Shown in pieces: positions 7,601 to 16,259 of a stretch of DNA of 24,254 nucleotides. Origin of the DNA: Calditrichia bacterium (lineage in GTDB: Bacteria > Calditrichota > Calditrichia > RBG-13-44-9); contig JALXCH010000159.1 in assembly GCA_026991005.1 (NCBI GenBank), positions 1 to 24,254 of the forward strand, written 5' to 3'. Each line of letters begins with the position of its first letter. Within the stretch, counting starts at the first letter, position 1. The notes beneath the pieces were generated by a model, which was given only the letters and a program-made list of their open reading frames with translations, ran no database searches and was not told the DNA's origin. Position numbers and translations under genes: made by a program.

Positions 7601-7630
7601 ATAATATAACAATTTATTTTCCAAATTCAA
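7601..7630 (-). promoter_or_regulatory. Candidate promoter directly before ftsZ
   Basis: In the AT-rich 64-bp ftsA-ftsZ gap, minus-strand TTGAAT (7630-7625) is followed by TATATT (7608-7603, 16-base spacing) or TATTAT (7606-7601, 18-base spacing). This would give ftsZ extra expression beyond readthrough, as known for ftsZ in other bacteria. It is a sequence match only. Confidence 0.4.
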
Positions 7631-7642
7631 ACAGAATTTAAA

Positions 7643-8872
7643 TTAAAAAAAACGTTTAAAAAACCGGGTAATATTATCTTTTACCGCTTCCCACAAATTT
7701 CTATTGGGGTCCCGGAAGAAACCATCTCCGCCAAACCGATGTCCATACAGGGTGAGTCCCACAGCCGTAGAGTAAATGGGATTGCGGATGCTGTCAGTCA
7801 GTCCCCCCAGATATTGAGGCACCCCCAGCTTCACAGGCAATCCCCAGATTTCCTCTGCCAGTTCCACCGCTCCGGGAAGAAGAGCCCCACCTCCGGTAAT
7901 CACCACTCCCGCCGCCATCAGATTCAACAAATCGGATTTCTCCATCTCCTGATAGGCCAGGGTAAAAATCTCTTCCATGCGCGGTTGAATGATGTCGGTC
8001 AGTACCATTCGGGAAATCACCCGCGGCGCGCGTCCCCCTACCCCGGGCACGGTAAGGGTTTCATTCTGTTTCACCATATTTCGAGTGGCGCATCCGTGGT
8101 TAATTTTAATATTTTCGGCCTGATCGGGAGGCGTACGTAACCCGATGGCAATATCGTTGGTTACATTTTGCCCACCCAGTGCGACCACCGAGGTGTGCTG
8201 AATGTGTCCCTCGAAAAACATGGCAATGTCGGTACTTCCACCTCCCAGATCCACCAGTGCCACTCCCAAGTTGCGTTCGTCATCATCCAGCACCGCCAGA
8301 CTGCTGGCCAGCGGTTCCAGGACAATCTCTTCCACAACGTATCCCGCACGCTGCACACTTTTAACGATATTCTGGGCGCTGGTCACGGCTGCGGTTACCA
8401 CATGCACCACCACCTCCAGCCGCACACCGGAGAGCCCCACCGGATCCTGAATGCCATCCTGATCATCCACAATAAATTCCTGCGGAATGATGTGAATAAT
8501 TTCCCGGTCGATGGGCAATGCCAGCGCTTTGGCAGCACTAATCGCCCGTTCCACATCCTTCTCGGTAATTTCGTGGTCCTCCCGCGCAACCCCCACAATT
8601 CCTTTGCTATTCAGGCTGCGAATATGGTCTCCGGCAATTCCTACATACACATTTTTCACCGGAATCCCCGCCATCCGCTCCGCTTCGCTTACCGCCTGGA
8701 TAATCGATTGCACCGTATCTTCAATATTAACCACTACCCCTTTGCGCAACCCGTGCGACGGTGCACTTCCAATGCCCACTACATTCAAGCGGCCATTGGC
8801 ATCTTCCCGCACTATTACCGCACACACTTTTGTTGTGCCAATATCCAGTCCGGTAATAATTTTGTCATCCAT
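7643..8872 (-). CDS. ftsA: Cell division protein FtsA
   Basis: Actin-like ATPase that tethers FtsZ filaments to the inner membrane and recruits later division proteins. The 409-residue length is typical. It has the phosphate-1 motif GLDIGTTKV (8-16), the family-specific 1C (SHS2) subdomain at about 85-165 in place of actin subdomain 1B, and the phosphate-2 motif DLGGGSTD (208-215). An adenosine-type motif (ITGGGALLPG) lies near residue 330. The C-terminus (about 395-409, NITRFFKRFF) is the basic amphipathic helix that inserts into the membrane. The Shine-Dalgarno is AAGGA, 7 bases upstream of the ATG. It follows ftsQ after 84 bp and precedes ftsZ by 64 bp. Confidence 0.97.
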   Translation of the reverse strand: MDDKIITGLDIGTTKVCAVIVREDANGRLNVVGIGSAPSHGLRKGVVVNIEDTVQSIIQAVSEAERMAGIPVKNVYVGIAGDHIRSLNSKGIVGVAREDHEITEKDVERAISAAKALALPIDREIIHIIPQEFIVDDQDGIQDPVGLSGVRLEVVVHVVTAAVTSAQNIVKSVQRAGYVVEEIVLEPLASSLAVLDDDERNLGVALVDLGGGSTDIAMFFEGHIQHTSVVALGGQNVTNDIAIGLRTPPDQAENIKINHGCATRNMVKQNETLTVPGVGGRAPRVISRMVLTDIIQPRMEEIFTLAYQEMEKSDLLNLMAAGVVITGGGALLPGAVELAEEIWGLPVKLGVPQYLGGLTDSIRNPIYSTAVGLTLYGHRFGGDGFFRDPNRNLWEAVKDNITRFFKRFF

Positions 8873-8956
8873 AATACATTCCTTCTTTAAAAAGTGCTAA
8901 ACTTTATTAACACATCTTTTTTTCATTCATTTTTGTGAATCGCTCCCTGCCTCCTT

Positions 8957-9736
8957 CTATCCCCTGCGGGTTACAATCAATCGATTTTCAAATCGCAGAT
9001 CGATGCGTTTTATTTTTTTGAGATGATTAATGATTTCCGAACGATTCAGTAACTGGCTTAAGAGGAAAATCCGTCTGGGGAAGTCCCGGCGGCCCAGCAG
9101 CACCTCTGCTCCCCCGTGGATTAAATAAAGCCGCGGCGCTTTTCCGTATTGAATATGAATTTCGGAAATAAGCTCAAACAAATCCCCATTCACCTGTTTC
9201 ACCTGCTGCACCAGTTTAAGCGCATCGAGCAACGAAGTGCGATCCTTCAACAACTTTTTCACGGATAGACCGGTAATTAAGGGAAAACCTTCCAGTTCCA
9301 TGCCCGGTTTTTTCAACAAAATCTTCCCTTCCGCATCCACCATGTACGTTCTCCCGTCAATTAAATAAGCCACCGGCTGACGTTCCTGTACCGAAATAAT
9401 TAATGTGGAAGGATAAGACCGGCTCACACTGACTCCGGAAAAATAAGGGATTTGGCGCACGCGTTGAAGTACCGAATCAACCGGGATGCGGAACAGGTGC
9501 GTTCCCATCTTCAAATGCGCACGTTGCAAAATTTCCTCCGTTTTCACAAAACGGTTGCCCTCCACTTTAATCTGGCGCAGGGTAAACATGCTGGTGTCGT
9601 GAATTAAATAACTGGCAAAACGGAAAAACCCGTATCCCACCACCAGCACAATAATCAGTGCCAGTATGCCAGTGGCTTTGTTGGATTTCTCTTTGCGGTA
9701 ACCGGTACGTTTTACCAATCTGTCCTGTCGTTTCAC
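8957..9736 (-). CDS. ftsQ: Cell division protein FtsQ
   Basis: Bitopic inner-membrane divisome scaffold that links FtsA/FtsZ to FtsL and FtsW/FtsI. The 259 residues comprise a basic cytoplasmic N-terminus, one membrane helix (about 22-45), a POTRA domain beginning FTLRQIKVEGN (51-61) and reaching about residue 120, and a beta domain to the end. It starts at a GTG whose first four bases (GTGA) contain the stop of the preceding small ORF, with a GGAG Shine-Dalgarno 8 bases upstream inside that ORF, so the two are likely translationally coupled. ftsA follows after 84 bp. Confidence 0.93.
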   Translation of the reverse strand: MKRQDRLVKRTGYRKEKSNKATGILALIIVLVVGYGFFRFASYLIHDTSMFTLRQIKVEGNRFVKTEEILQRAHLKMGTHLFRIPVDSVLQRVRQIPYFSGVSVSRSYPSTLIISVQERQPVAYLIDGRTYMVDAEGKILLKKPGMELEGFPLITGLSVKKLLKDRTSLLDALKLVQQVKQVNGDLFELISEIHIQYGKAPRLYLIHGGAEVLLGRRDFPRRIFLLSQLLNRSEIINHLKKIKRIDLRFENRLIVTRRG

Positions 9737-9915
9737 CGTTTTACTCCAGATTTGATTTTACCCCTCTTCCCGAAAGTACCCGCACTCATGGGCAACGCAC
9801 TATCCACGCTATCGGGAATCCCGGTTAACTTTTCTCCCCGATTTTCCTTAGAATTCGCACTCCAGAACACCGTTTCCTCCGGCACGTTGGTTTTCATAAA
9901 CTCGACCATGGTCAC
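9733..9915 (-). CDS. 60-codon ORF of unknown function in the murB position of the dcw operon
   Basis: I do not recognise this protein. It fills the space between murC and ftsQ exactly: its GTG start overlaps the murC TGA as GTGA, and its TGA overlaps the GTG of ftsQ as GTGA. A strong Shine-Dalgarno (AAAGGAG) lies 6 bases before the GTG; an in-frame ATG two codons later is an alternative start. The product is polar and has no membrane helix or cysteine. An acidic and neutral first part (EETVFW near residues 13-18) precedes a glycine- and lysine-rich basic end (GKRGKIKSGVKR, 49-60). It does not resemble MurB, which is normally encoded here and is roughly five times longer. It may be a small divisome or wall regulator, or only a coupling cistron. 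Overlaps and ribosome site argue that it is translated. Confidence 0.6.
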   Translation of the reverse strand: MTMVEFMKTNVPEETVFWSANSKENRGEKLTGIPDSVDSALPMSAGTFGKRGKIKSGVKR

Positions 9916-11318
9916 TTCTGCTCCTTTTCTCCGGAAGATTTCTTCTGCAACAGGGGAATTAGCGCTTCTCCCACTTTCCAGATGTTCCCCGCACCAATGG
10001 TAATCACCATATCTCCGGGACGTACCACATCCAGCAAAAAATTCGGTAACTCATCCTTGTTTTGCACATAATGCACTTCGCGGTGACCCAGAGTACGGGC
10101 GGTGTCGGCAATAAGGTTGCCATCCACACCGGGAATGGGTTCCTCCCGCGCCGGATACACATCGGTCACCACCAGGACATCGGCTTCGAAAAAAGCACGG
10201 GCAAATTCTTTGTAAAAATCGCGGGTTCGGGAATACAAATGAGGCTGGAACACCGCCACAATGCGGCGTCCCGGCCAACCGGTGCGTGCCCCGCGCAGAG
10301 TGGCTTCAATTTCCGTGGGATGATGGGCATAATCGTCCACCACCATGATGTCGTTTACCACTGCCTTGATTTCGAAACGCCGATTCACCCCGGTGAACTT
10401 TTCCAGCCCCGCTTTAATTTTTTCAAAGGGAATATCCAGTTCCAGCCCCACGCCAATGGCAGCCAGGGAATTGAGCACATTGTGCTCTCCGGGAATGCGC
10501 AACTGAATGCGCCCCAGCTTGTATTTCATATAACTTACATCGAAAGCCACACCGCCATCACGGAATTCCACCGAGCTGGCCTGAATATCCGCCTGCTTGT
10601 TAAATCCGTACGTAGTGACGCTGCGTTTAATCTGACTCAGCACTTCCTGCACCCCGGGATTATCCAGACACACAATCACCCGCCCGTAAAAGGGCACTTT
10701 GTTGGCAAAATTCACAAAAGAGCTCTTTAAATCGTCCATGTCTTTGTAACAATCCAGATGGTCGGCTTCGATATTGGTAATAACCGCAATGGTGGGGATG
10801 AGCTTCAGGAACGATTTGTCGAATTCATCGGCTTCTGCCACCAGAAATTCGCTTTCTCCCAGGCGAGCGTTGGTTTTTAGCATGCGCACCTTGCCCCCAA
10901 TAATCAGGGTGGGATCCAGTCCCCCTTCGGTGAGCACCGAGCCGGTAAGGGAGGTGGTGGTGGTCTTGCCATGGGTTCCTGCGATGGCAATACCAAACTT
11001 CAGGCGCATGAGTTCTGCCAGCATCTCCGCCCGCTTAATCACAGGAATTTTACGCCGCAGCGCTTCCTGCACCTCGGGATTATCCTCGCTTACGGCAGAA
11101 GAATACACCAGCACATCGGCATCCTGCACATATTCCGGGCTGTGCCCCTGATAAATGCGCGCTCCGATGCTGGCCAGGTGCTCGGTTACATCACTTAAGG
11201 CACGGTCGGAACCGCTCACATTGTACCCCAGATTGAGAAGTACCTCCGCAATGCCGCTCATCCCAATTCCGCCAATTCCCACAAAATGAATATTGCGAAT
11301 TTTTCCCAGTCGAATCAT
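9912..11318 (-). CDS. murC: UDP-N-acetylmuramate--L-alanine ligase (MurC)
   Basis: Cytoplasmic ATP-dependent ligase that adds L-alanine to UDP-MurNAc, the first amino-acid step of the peptidoglycan stem peptide. The 468 residues show the N-terminal nucleotide-sugar binding segment FVGIGGIGMSGIAE (12-25), the ATP-binding P-loop GTHGKTTT (114-121), the EADEFD motif typical of MurC around residue 160, and a C-terminal Mur ligase domain containing DDYAHHPTE. It overlaps murG by 4 bp (ATGA), with a Shine-Dalgarno inside the murG end. It shows no fusion to MurB or Ddl, both of which are missing from this cluster. Confidence 0.98.
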   Translation of the reverse strand: MIRLGKIRNIHFVGIGGIGMSGIAEVLLNLGYNVSGSDRALSDVTEHLASIGARIYQGHSPEYVQDADVLVYSSAVSEDNPEVQEALRRKIPVIKRAEMLAELMRLKFGIAIAGTHGKTTTTSLTGSVLTEGGLDPTLIIGGKVRMLKTNARLGESEFLVAEADEFDKSFLKLIPTIAVITNIEADHLDCYKDMDDLKSSFVNFANKVPFYGRVIVCLDNPGVQEVLSQIKRSVTTYGFNKQADIQASSVEFRDGGVAFDVSYMKYKLGRIQLRIPGEHNVLNSLAAIGVGLELDIPFEKIKAGLEKFTGVNRRFEIKAVVNDIMVVDDYAHHPTEIEATLRGARTGWPGRRIVAVFQPHLYSRTRDFYKEFARAFFEADVLVVTDVYPAREEPIPGVDGNLIADTARTLGHREVHYVQNKDELPNFLLDVVRPGDMVITIGAGNIWKVGEALIPLLQKKSSGEKEQK

Positions 11319-12460
11319 TTTTCCTGTCCTTTTTCCGTTTGATTGTGAACGTTTCTACCCATCAGTTCTAAAATGATTCCGGCAATTTCCCGGGCAGCAC
11401 GGGGTTTGTAAAACGCCCGCCAGGCTTCCCCCATTTTCCGGCGCAGATTGGCATCCTGCAACAACCGTTGCAATTCCTGACGCAGACGCTGCACAAACCT
11501 TTCCCCTTCTAACACCACAATGGCAGCCCCTTTGCGCTGGACGGCCTCGGCATTATGCCGCTGATGGTTAGCTGCCGCGTAGGGGTACGGCACCAGAATA
11601 CAGGCTTTTTGCACCTGACTCAATTCGGCCAGGGTAATGGCGCCCGCCCGGCTGATGATGACATCGGCGGCGGAATAGGCTGCACCCATATCCTCTATGT
11701 ACGGTAAAAGCCGTACTGCGGGATGCCGGGAAGCCGGATGCTGTTGCACTTCGGCAAACAGCTTTTTCCCCGTTTGCCACAGGAACTGCGCCTGAAAGGT
11801 TTCCGCCATTTCCGGCACCAACTGCACCACTGCCTGGTTGAGGGCCCGTGCTCCCTGACTGCCGCCAAACACCAGAACAACCGGTTTCTCCGGATTTAAC
11901 CCCCACCGCTGTATCGCTTCCTCCCGGGGAATCAATCGCAGGCTGCTGCGTACAGGATTTCCGGTAATCTGCAAACGTCCCTTAAAATGGGCCAAATGTT
12001 CGGCAACTTCCGGGTACGGGGTACAGAGCACATCCGCATAGCGGGAGAGCAAACGGGTGGTGACTCCCGGGTAACTGTCCTGCTCCTGAATCAGGGTGGG
12101 AATCCCCCGCCGGGCAGCCAGATACACCACCGGCCCGCTCACATATCCGCCCGTGCCCACCACCACATCCGGTTGAAATTCCCTGAGAATCCGGTAACTC
12201 TGCCACAAACTGACCAGAAGCTTTGCCGGAAACAGCAGGTTGCGGAGCGTCCACTGCCGCAAGAAGCCCGAAATCCAGATGCGGCGGAAAGGGATGCCCA
12301 ACGGCGGCACGATTTCATTTTCCAGCCCTGCGTATCCACCCACGTACAAAATCTCGAACTCTCCTTCTTTTTTCAACGCTTCGATGGTAGCCAGTGCGGG
12401 ATAAATGTGACCTCCGGTTCCCCCACCGGCAAATAACACTTTTCCCTGCACCGGCTTCAT
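11315..12460 (-). CDS. murG: MurG, lipid I to lipid II GlcNAc transferase
   Basis: Peripheral inner-membrane glycosyltransferase (GT28) that transfers GlcNAc from UDP-GlcNAc to lipid I, making lipid II. The 381 residues include the N-terminal glycine-rich loop GGGTGGHIYP (12-21), the second glycine-rich loop GTGGYVSGP near residue 100, and the C-terminal donor-binding segment with FGGSQGA and SRAGAITLAE. The start ATG overlaps the ftsW stop by 4 bp (ATGA), and no strong Shine-Dalgarno is visible, so it probably depends on coupling to ftsW. Its own stop overlaps murC. Confidence 0.98.
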   Translation of the reverse strand: MKPVQGKVLFAGGGTGGHIYPALATIEALKKEGEFEILYVGGYAGLENEIVPPLGIPFRRIWISGFLRQWTLRNLLFPAKLLVSLWQSYRILREFQPDVVVGTGGYVSGPVVYLAARRGIPTLIQEQDSYPGVTTRLLSRYADVLCTPYPEVAEHLAHFKGRLQITGNPVRSSLRLIPREEAIQRWGLNPEKPVVLVFGGSQGARALNQAVVQLVPEMAETFQAQFLWQTGKKLFAEVQQHPASRHPAVRLLPYIEDMGAAYSAADVIISRAGAITLAELSQVQKACILVPYPYAAANHQRHNAEAVQRKGAAIVVLEGERFVQRLRQELQRLLQDANLRRKMGEAWRAFYKPRAAREIAGIILELMGRNVHNQTEKGQEK

Positions 12461-13620
12461 AAGACGTATTTCATTTTACGTTGCTGCCAATTTTGCTGCG
12501 CCCGATAAGCAAACCGGGAATGGCTGCGCCGAACCGGGGAATTCACTTCCCGGGAAATATTTAACAACAATCCCGCAGAAATACTGGAAATCAGCAAGGA
12601 GGAGCCGCCGTAACTCACAAATGGCAACGGCAACCCCGTAGGCGGTGCCAGCTTCACCGCTACCATCATATTAATCAACCCGTAAAACACCAGATTGGCG
12701 GTTAGGCCAAATGCCAGATAGGAGGTAAAACGGTCTCGGGCATGGTGCGTAAGGTAAATTCCCCGCCACAACAAAATGAGGAACATACTTAAAATAAACA
12801 GCGTGCCCAGCAACCCCCATTCTTCCCCAATAATGGAAAAAATGAAATCGGTGTGTGCCTCGGGCAGAAAGAACAACTTCTGGGTGCTGTGGGCAAAACC
12901 CACGCCGGTAATTCCGCCGCTGCCCAGACTAATGAGCGATTGCAGAATCTGGTAGCCCTTCCCCAGCACATCCTGCTCGGGATGCAGAAACGCCGTCCAG
13001 CGATCCAGCTTGTAACTGGAAAACCTCACAATGGCAATGGCAATGGGAATGAAAAACGCACCGCTCAACAGGAAGAAACGCACCGGAATGGGTGAAAGAA
13101 ACAGCATGCTCAACCCGATGAGCACCAGCATGGCGGCACTGCTGAAATCCGGCTGGGCGACGATCAGCCCACCCAGGATGAGCAGGTAAATGATGTGCGG
13201 AAGGAAGCCGAACTGAAAGCTTTTCAGCTCTTCCAGATTCTCCGCTTCGCGACGGCTTAAGGAATGAGCAAAGAAGTAAATGAGTGCCAATCGTGCCAGG
13301 TCGCTCACCTGAATATGCACAAACCCCAGCGGAATCCAGCGCCCATGGTGACGCATCAGGACAAATACCAGCAGGGCAATGCTGACCCACAAAACGTAGG
13401 GTGACCAGTCGCGCAGCTTCCGGTAAGGGAATTTGTAACTCACCATCATTGCCACTATACCCAGAAACACCCAGAGCATCTGGCGCTCCAGGTAGTAAAA
13501 ATGGTTGTGTTTCATTTTTTCGGCGTACACCGCACTGGCACTGTACACCATAATGATGCCAAAGGCCATCAGTCCCAGTACGGTAAAGAATATCCAGCGA
13601 TCCAGTTTTTCTTTTTCCAT
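12457..13620 (-). CDS. ftsW: Septal peptidoglycan polymerase FtsW (SEDS family)
   Basis: Polytopic SEDS glycosyltransferase that polymerises lipid II at the septum in complex with the class B PBP FtsI. The 387 residues consist mostly of membrane helices, about ten. Family motifs are QPDFSSA (156-162), the PEAHTDFIF segment (253-261), whose Asp258 corresponds to the residue held to be catalytic in SEDS enzymes, GEEWG (265-269) and the C-terminal PPTGLPLPFVSYGGSS (326-341). The very short cytoplasmic N-terminus is normal. The Shine-Dalgarno AAGGA sits just before the ATG. It follows murD after 54 bp and overlaps murG by 4 bp. Confidence 0.97.
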   Translation of the reverse strand: MEKEKLDRWIFFTVLGLMAFGIIMVYSASAVYAEKMKHNHFYYLERQMLWVFLGIVAMMVSYKFPYRKLRDWSPYVLWVSIALLVFVLMRHHGRWIPLGFVHIQVSDLARLALIYFFAHSLSRREAENLEELKSFQFGFLPHIIYLLILGGLIVAQPDFSSAAMLVLIGLSMLFLSPIPVRFFLLSGAFFIPIAIAIVRFSSYKLDRWTAFLHPEQDVLGKGYQILQSLISLGSGGITGVGFAHSTQKLFFLPEAHTDFIFSIIGEEWGLLGTLFILSMFLILLWRGIYLTHHARDRFTSYLAFGLTANLVFYGLINMMVAVKLAPPTGLPLPFVSYGGSSLLISSISAGLLLNISREVNSPVRRSHSRFAYRAQQNWQQRKMKYVL

Positions 13621-13674
13621 TGCTTCCTTCCGGTATCCGGTTTTTCCTTCAATGTATTCCTGTAAAACAGGAAA

Positions 13675-15075
13675 TTACTCTTTTTCTTTTTCGCCATTGG
13701 GCAGGCGACGGACGATTTCCTTAAACTGACGTCCGCGATCTTCGTAATCCCGAAACATGTCGAAGCTGGAACACGCTGGCGAAAGCAACACCACATCTCC
13801 GGGATGGGCTAATCGGGAGGCCTGCTCCACCGCCTGCTGCAGGGAGTGTGCCCGGTGAAGCGGGACAATGCCCTGCCAGGCTTCGGCCATGCGATTTGCT
13901 GCCTGCCCCAGTAACACCACAGCCCGCACCTGCTGGCGCAACAACTCGTTCACCCGGCGGAAATCGCCGCCCTTATCCTTACCTCCGGCAATTAACACAA
14001 TGGGCTGCCGGAAGCTGTGCAAAGCGAACATCAGGGAATCCACCGTGGTGGCTTTGGAATCGTTGACATAAAGCACCCCGTTCAGCTCGCGAACCTCTTC
14101 CAGCCGATGCTCGATCCCCGGAAAACGGGCAATTTCCTCCTGAATAGCGCTCTCGGGCACGCGGTACATGGTTCCCAGCAAGGCAGCCACCATCATGTTG
14201 TAGCGGTTGTGGGGGCCCCTCAAACGATATTCCCGAAGAGGAATCGCTGTCTCCAGCTCCGGAGTTTGAATAATCACCCGCTCCTCCTGCCAGTAGGCAC
14301 CGGGCTGGTTGTGCGGTTCCAGACTAAATTGTAGTACCCGGGGTGTAACCTCCTGAAGCGCCTCCCGCAAATAAGCATCATCCCGGTTGAAAATGAGCCA
14401 ATCCTCTTCCCGCATGTTTTTGAGAATATTCAATTTAGCGGCAGCATAGGATTGAAAATCCGGGTACCGATCCAGATGGTTGGCCACCAGATTCATGATG
14501 ACCGCCACATCGGGCCGGAACAGGTGAATGGTTTCCAGTTGAAAGCTACTTACTTCCAGCACGGTGATGCCATCCCGCCGGGAATGCTCCACGGCACCGG
14601 CGAAGGGGTCACCAATATTTCCCGCCACCAGTGCATCCGGAAAACGGCGCTGCAAGATGCGTCCCGTGAGCGTTACCGTAGTGGTTTTCCCGTTGGAACC
14701 GGTGATGGCAATGAGCGGGCCACGGTGGAACCAGTACGCCACTTCAATTTCTCCGGCAATGGGAATACCCTGCTGCTGCGCTTGCTGCAAAATGGGAACA
14801 TTTAGCGGGATGCCGGGACTGATGCAAATCAGGTCGCTTTCCAGTACGGCGGCGGTGTGCCCACCAGCCTCCAGCTGGATTCCTTTGCTCTGGAGCTCCT
14901 GTGGAGAAAGAGGTAGTTCCTGCAACGGTCGCACATCGCTCAACAACACCCGGGCTCCGTGCTTTGCCAGAAGACGCGCCAGTGCCACCCCGCTCCGGGC
15001 TGCACCCAGCACCGCTACCTGGGCACCCACAAGCTGCTTGCGATTTTCTTCCTTATGTGGCGTTATGTGAAACAT
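13675..15075 (-). CDS. murD: UDP-N-acetylmuramoyl-L-alanine--D-glutamate ligase (MurD)
   Basis: Cytoplasmic ATP-dependent ligase that adds D-glutamate to UDP-MurNAc-L-Ala. The 466 residues contain the N-terminal Rossmann-like segment AVLGAARSGVA (21-31), the P-loop GSNGKTTT (126-133), the MNLVANHLDRY motif in the central domain and YVNDSKATT at the start of the C-terminal part. The first 15 or so residues before GAQVAVLG are not conserved, and the AGAAGG-like Shine-Dalgarno lies very close to the ATG, so the exact start is a little uncertain. It lies 72 bp after mraY and 54 bp before ftsW. Confidence 0.97.
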   Translation of the reverse strand: MFHITPHKEENRKQLVGAQVAVLGAARSGVALARLLAKHGARVLLSDVRPLQELPLSPQELQSKGIQLEAGGHTAAVLESDLICISPGIPLNVPILQQAQQQGIPIAGEIEVAYWFHRGPLIAITGSNGKTTTVTLTGRILQRRFPDALVAGNIGDPFAGAVEHSRRDGITVLEVSSFQLETIHLFRPDVAVIMNLVANHLDRYPDFQSYAAAKLNILKNMREEDWLIFNRDDAYLREALQEVTPRVLQFSLEPHNQPGAYWQEERVIIQTPELETAIPLREYRLRGPHNRYNMMVAALLGTMYRVPESAIQEEIARFPGIEHRLEEVRELNGVLYVNDSKATTVDSLMFALHSFRQPIVLIAGGKDKGGDFRRVNELLRQQVRAVVLLGQAANRMAEAWQGIVPLHRAHSLQQAVEQASRLAHPGDVVLLSPACSSFDMFRDYEDRGRQFKEIVRRLPNGEKEKE

Positions 15076-15147
15076 AACCTTCTCGTTTTCCTGAAATTTT
15101 CGTTTTACCCGGATTTTTCTTTACCCTTCCGGTACCCCACCAAACCA

Positions 15148-16257
15148 TTACCGAATTTTGAACGTGGTCAGGCTTAACAGAGCCAGCAGAATCCCAATAA
15201 TCCAGAAGCGCGTGACCACTTTGGCTTCGTGCCAGCCTTTTAGCTCGAAATGATGATGCAACGGTGCCATACGAAACAACCGCCGTCCCTCTCCGTACTT
15301 CTTCCGCGTGTATTTGAAATAACTGGTCTGCAGAATCACGGAGACGGCTTCGGCCACAAACACCCCACCGATAAGCATCAGCAAAATTTCCTTTTTAATG
15401 AGCACCGCCAGTGTTCCCAACGTGCTCCCCAGTGCCAGGGCTCCCGTGTCCCCCATAAATACCTCGGCGGGATAGGCATTAAACCAGAGGAATCCCATGG
15501 CAGCGCCCACCACCGCCATACAGTACACCGTCAGCTCTCCGGAACCGGAGAGGTAGATGATGTTGAGATAATCGCTAAACTTCACATGTCCGGTTACATA
15601 ACTCATGCCCGCAAAAGCCAGCATGGCAATGGCAATTAGCCCCGTTGCCAGCCCGTCCAGCCCATCCGTTAAATTGACGGCATTGGAGGTACCGGTAATC
15701 ACCAGAATGACCATGGGCACATAAAACCAGCCGAAATCGATTTCCAGATTTTTGAAGAAGGGCAAACTGGTGTTGGAATTAATCCCCTGCACCACAAACT
15801 GGTGGTTGAAGTAAATCATGCTTCCGATGAACAAGCCCAGCAGAATTTGCCCCATCAATTTGTAACGGGCAATAAGCCCCTTCTTTATTTTCTTTACGGA
15901 TTTCAGGTAATCATCCAGAAATCCCACCGCGCCCATCCAGAAGGTAGAGATGAAGATGAGCTGGATGTAGAAATTATTTAGCCGTGCCCAGAGGAGTGCT
16001 CCGATGGCCACTCCCGTTAGAATAATAATTCCCCCCATGGTTGGCGTCCCTGCTTTTTGCAGATGGGTTTGTGGCCCGTCGGGACGGATTTCTTCGCCAA
16101 TCTGGTGCTTTCGCAATTGGGCAATGATGCGCGGCCCCACAAACCAGCTAAAAAAGAGGGCGGTAATGGCGGCTAGTGCGGCCCGCACGGTGATGTAGCG
16201 GAACAGATTAAATCCGAAGAAGATGTCCTTGAACTGATACAGGAAGTCGGCTAACAT
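15148..16257 (-). CDS. mraY: Phospho-MurNAc-pentapeptide transferase (MraY)
   Basis: Integral membrane enzyme that moves phospho-MurNAc-pentapeptide from UDP to undecaprenyl phosphate, making lipid I. The 369 residues have about ten membrane helices and all the usual motifs: TPTMGG (71-76), DDYLK (115-119) with the paired aspartates, NLTDGLDGLA (195-204), MGDTG (268-272) and HHHFE (334-338). The ATG lies two bases after the murF stop, with an AGAGGAG Shine-Dalgarno inside murF, so translation is probably coupled. Confidence 0.98.
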   Translation of the reverse strand: MLADFLYQFKDIFFGFNLFRYITVRAALAAITALFFSWFVGPRIIAQLRKHQIGEEIRPDGPQTHLQKAGTPTMGGIIILTGVAIGALLWARLNNFYIQLIFISTFWMGAVGFLDDYLKSVKKIKKGLIARYKLMGQILLGLFIGSMIYFNHQFVVQGINSNTSLPFFKNLEIDFGWFYVPMVILVITGTSNAVNLTDGLDGLATGLIAIAMLAFAGMSYVTGHVKFSDYLNIIYLSGSGELTVYCMAVVGAAMGFLWFNAYPAEVFMGDTGALALGSTLGTLAVLIKKEILLMLIGGVFVAEAVSVILQTSYFKYTRKKYGEGRRLFRMAPLHHHFELKGWHEAKVVTRFWIIGILLALLSLTTFKIR

Positions 16258-16259
16258 GG

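Noticed and set aside
8168..8890. 240-codon plus-strand open frame opposite ftsA
   Set aside because: It is entirely antisense to a well-supported FtsA. Its composition is histidine- and arginine-rich as expected for a shadow frame, with no motif.
9733..9915. The small ORF as a decayed murB remnant
   Set aside because: No MurB motif is visible in it, its frame is intact, and it has a good ribosome site with tidy overlaps at both ends. A remnant would not be expected to keep these.
10062..10730. 222-codon plus-strand open frame opposite murC
   Set aside because: It is antisense to MurC, whose motifs are intact, and there is no ribosome site or recognisable domain.
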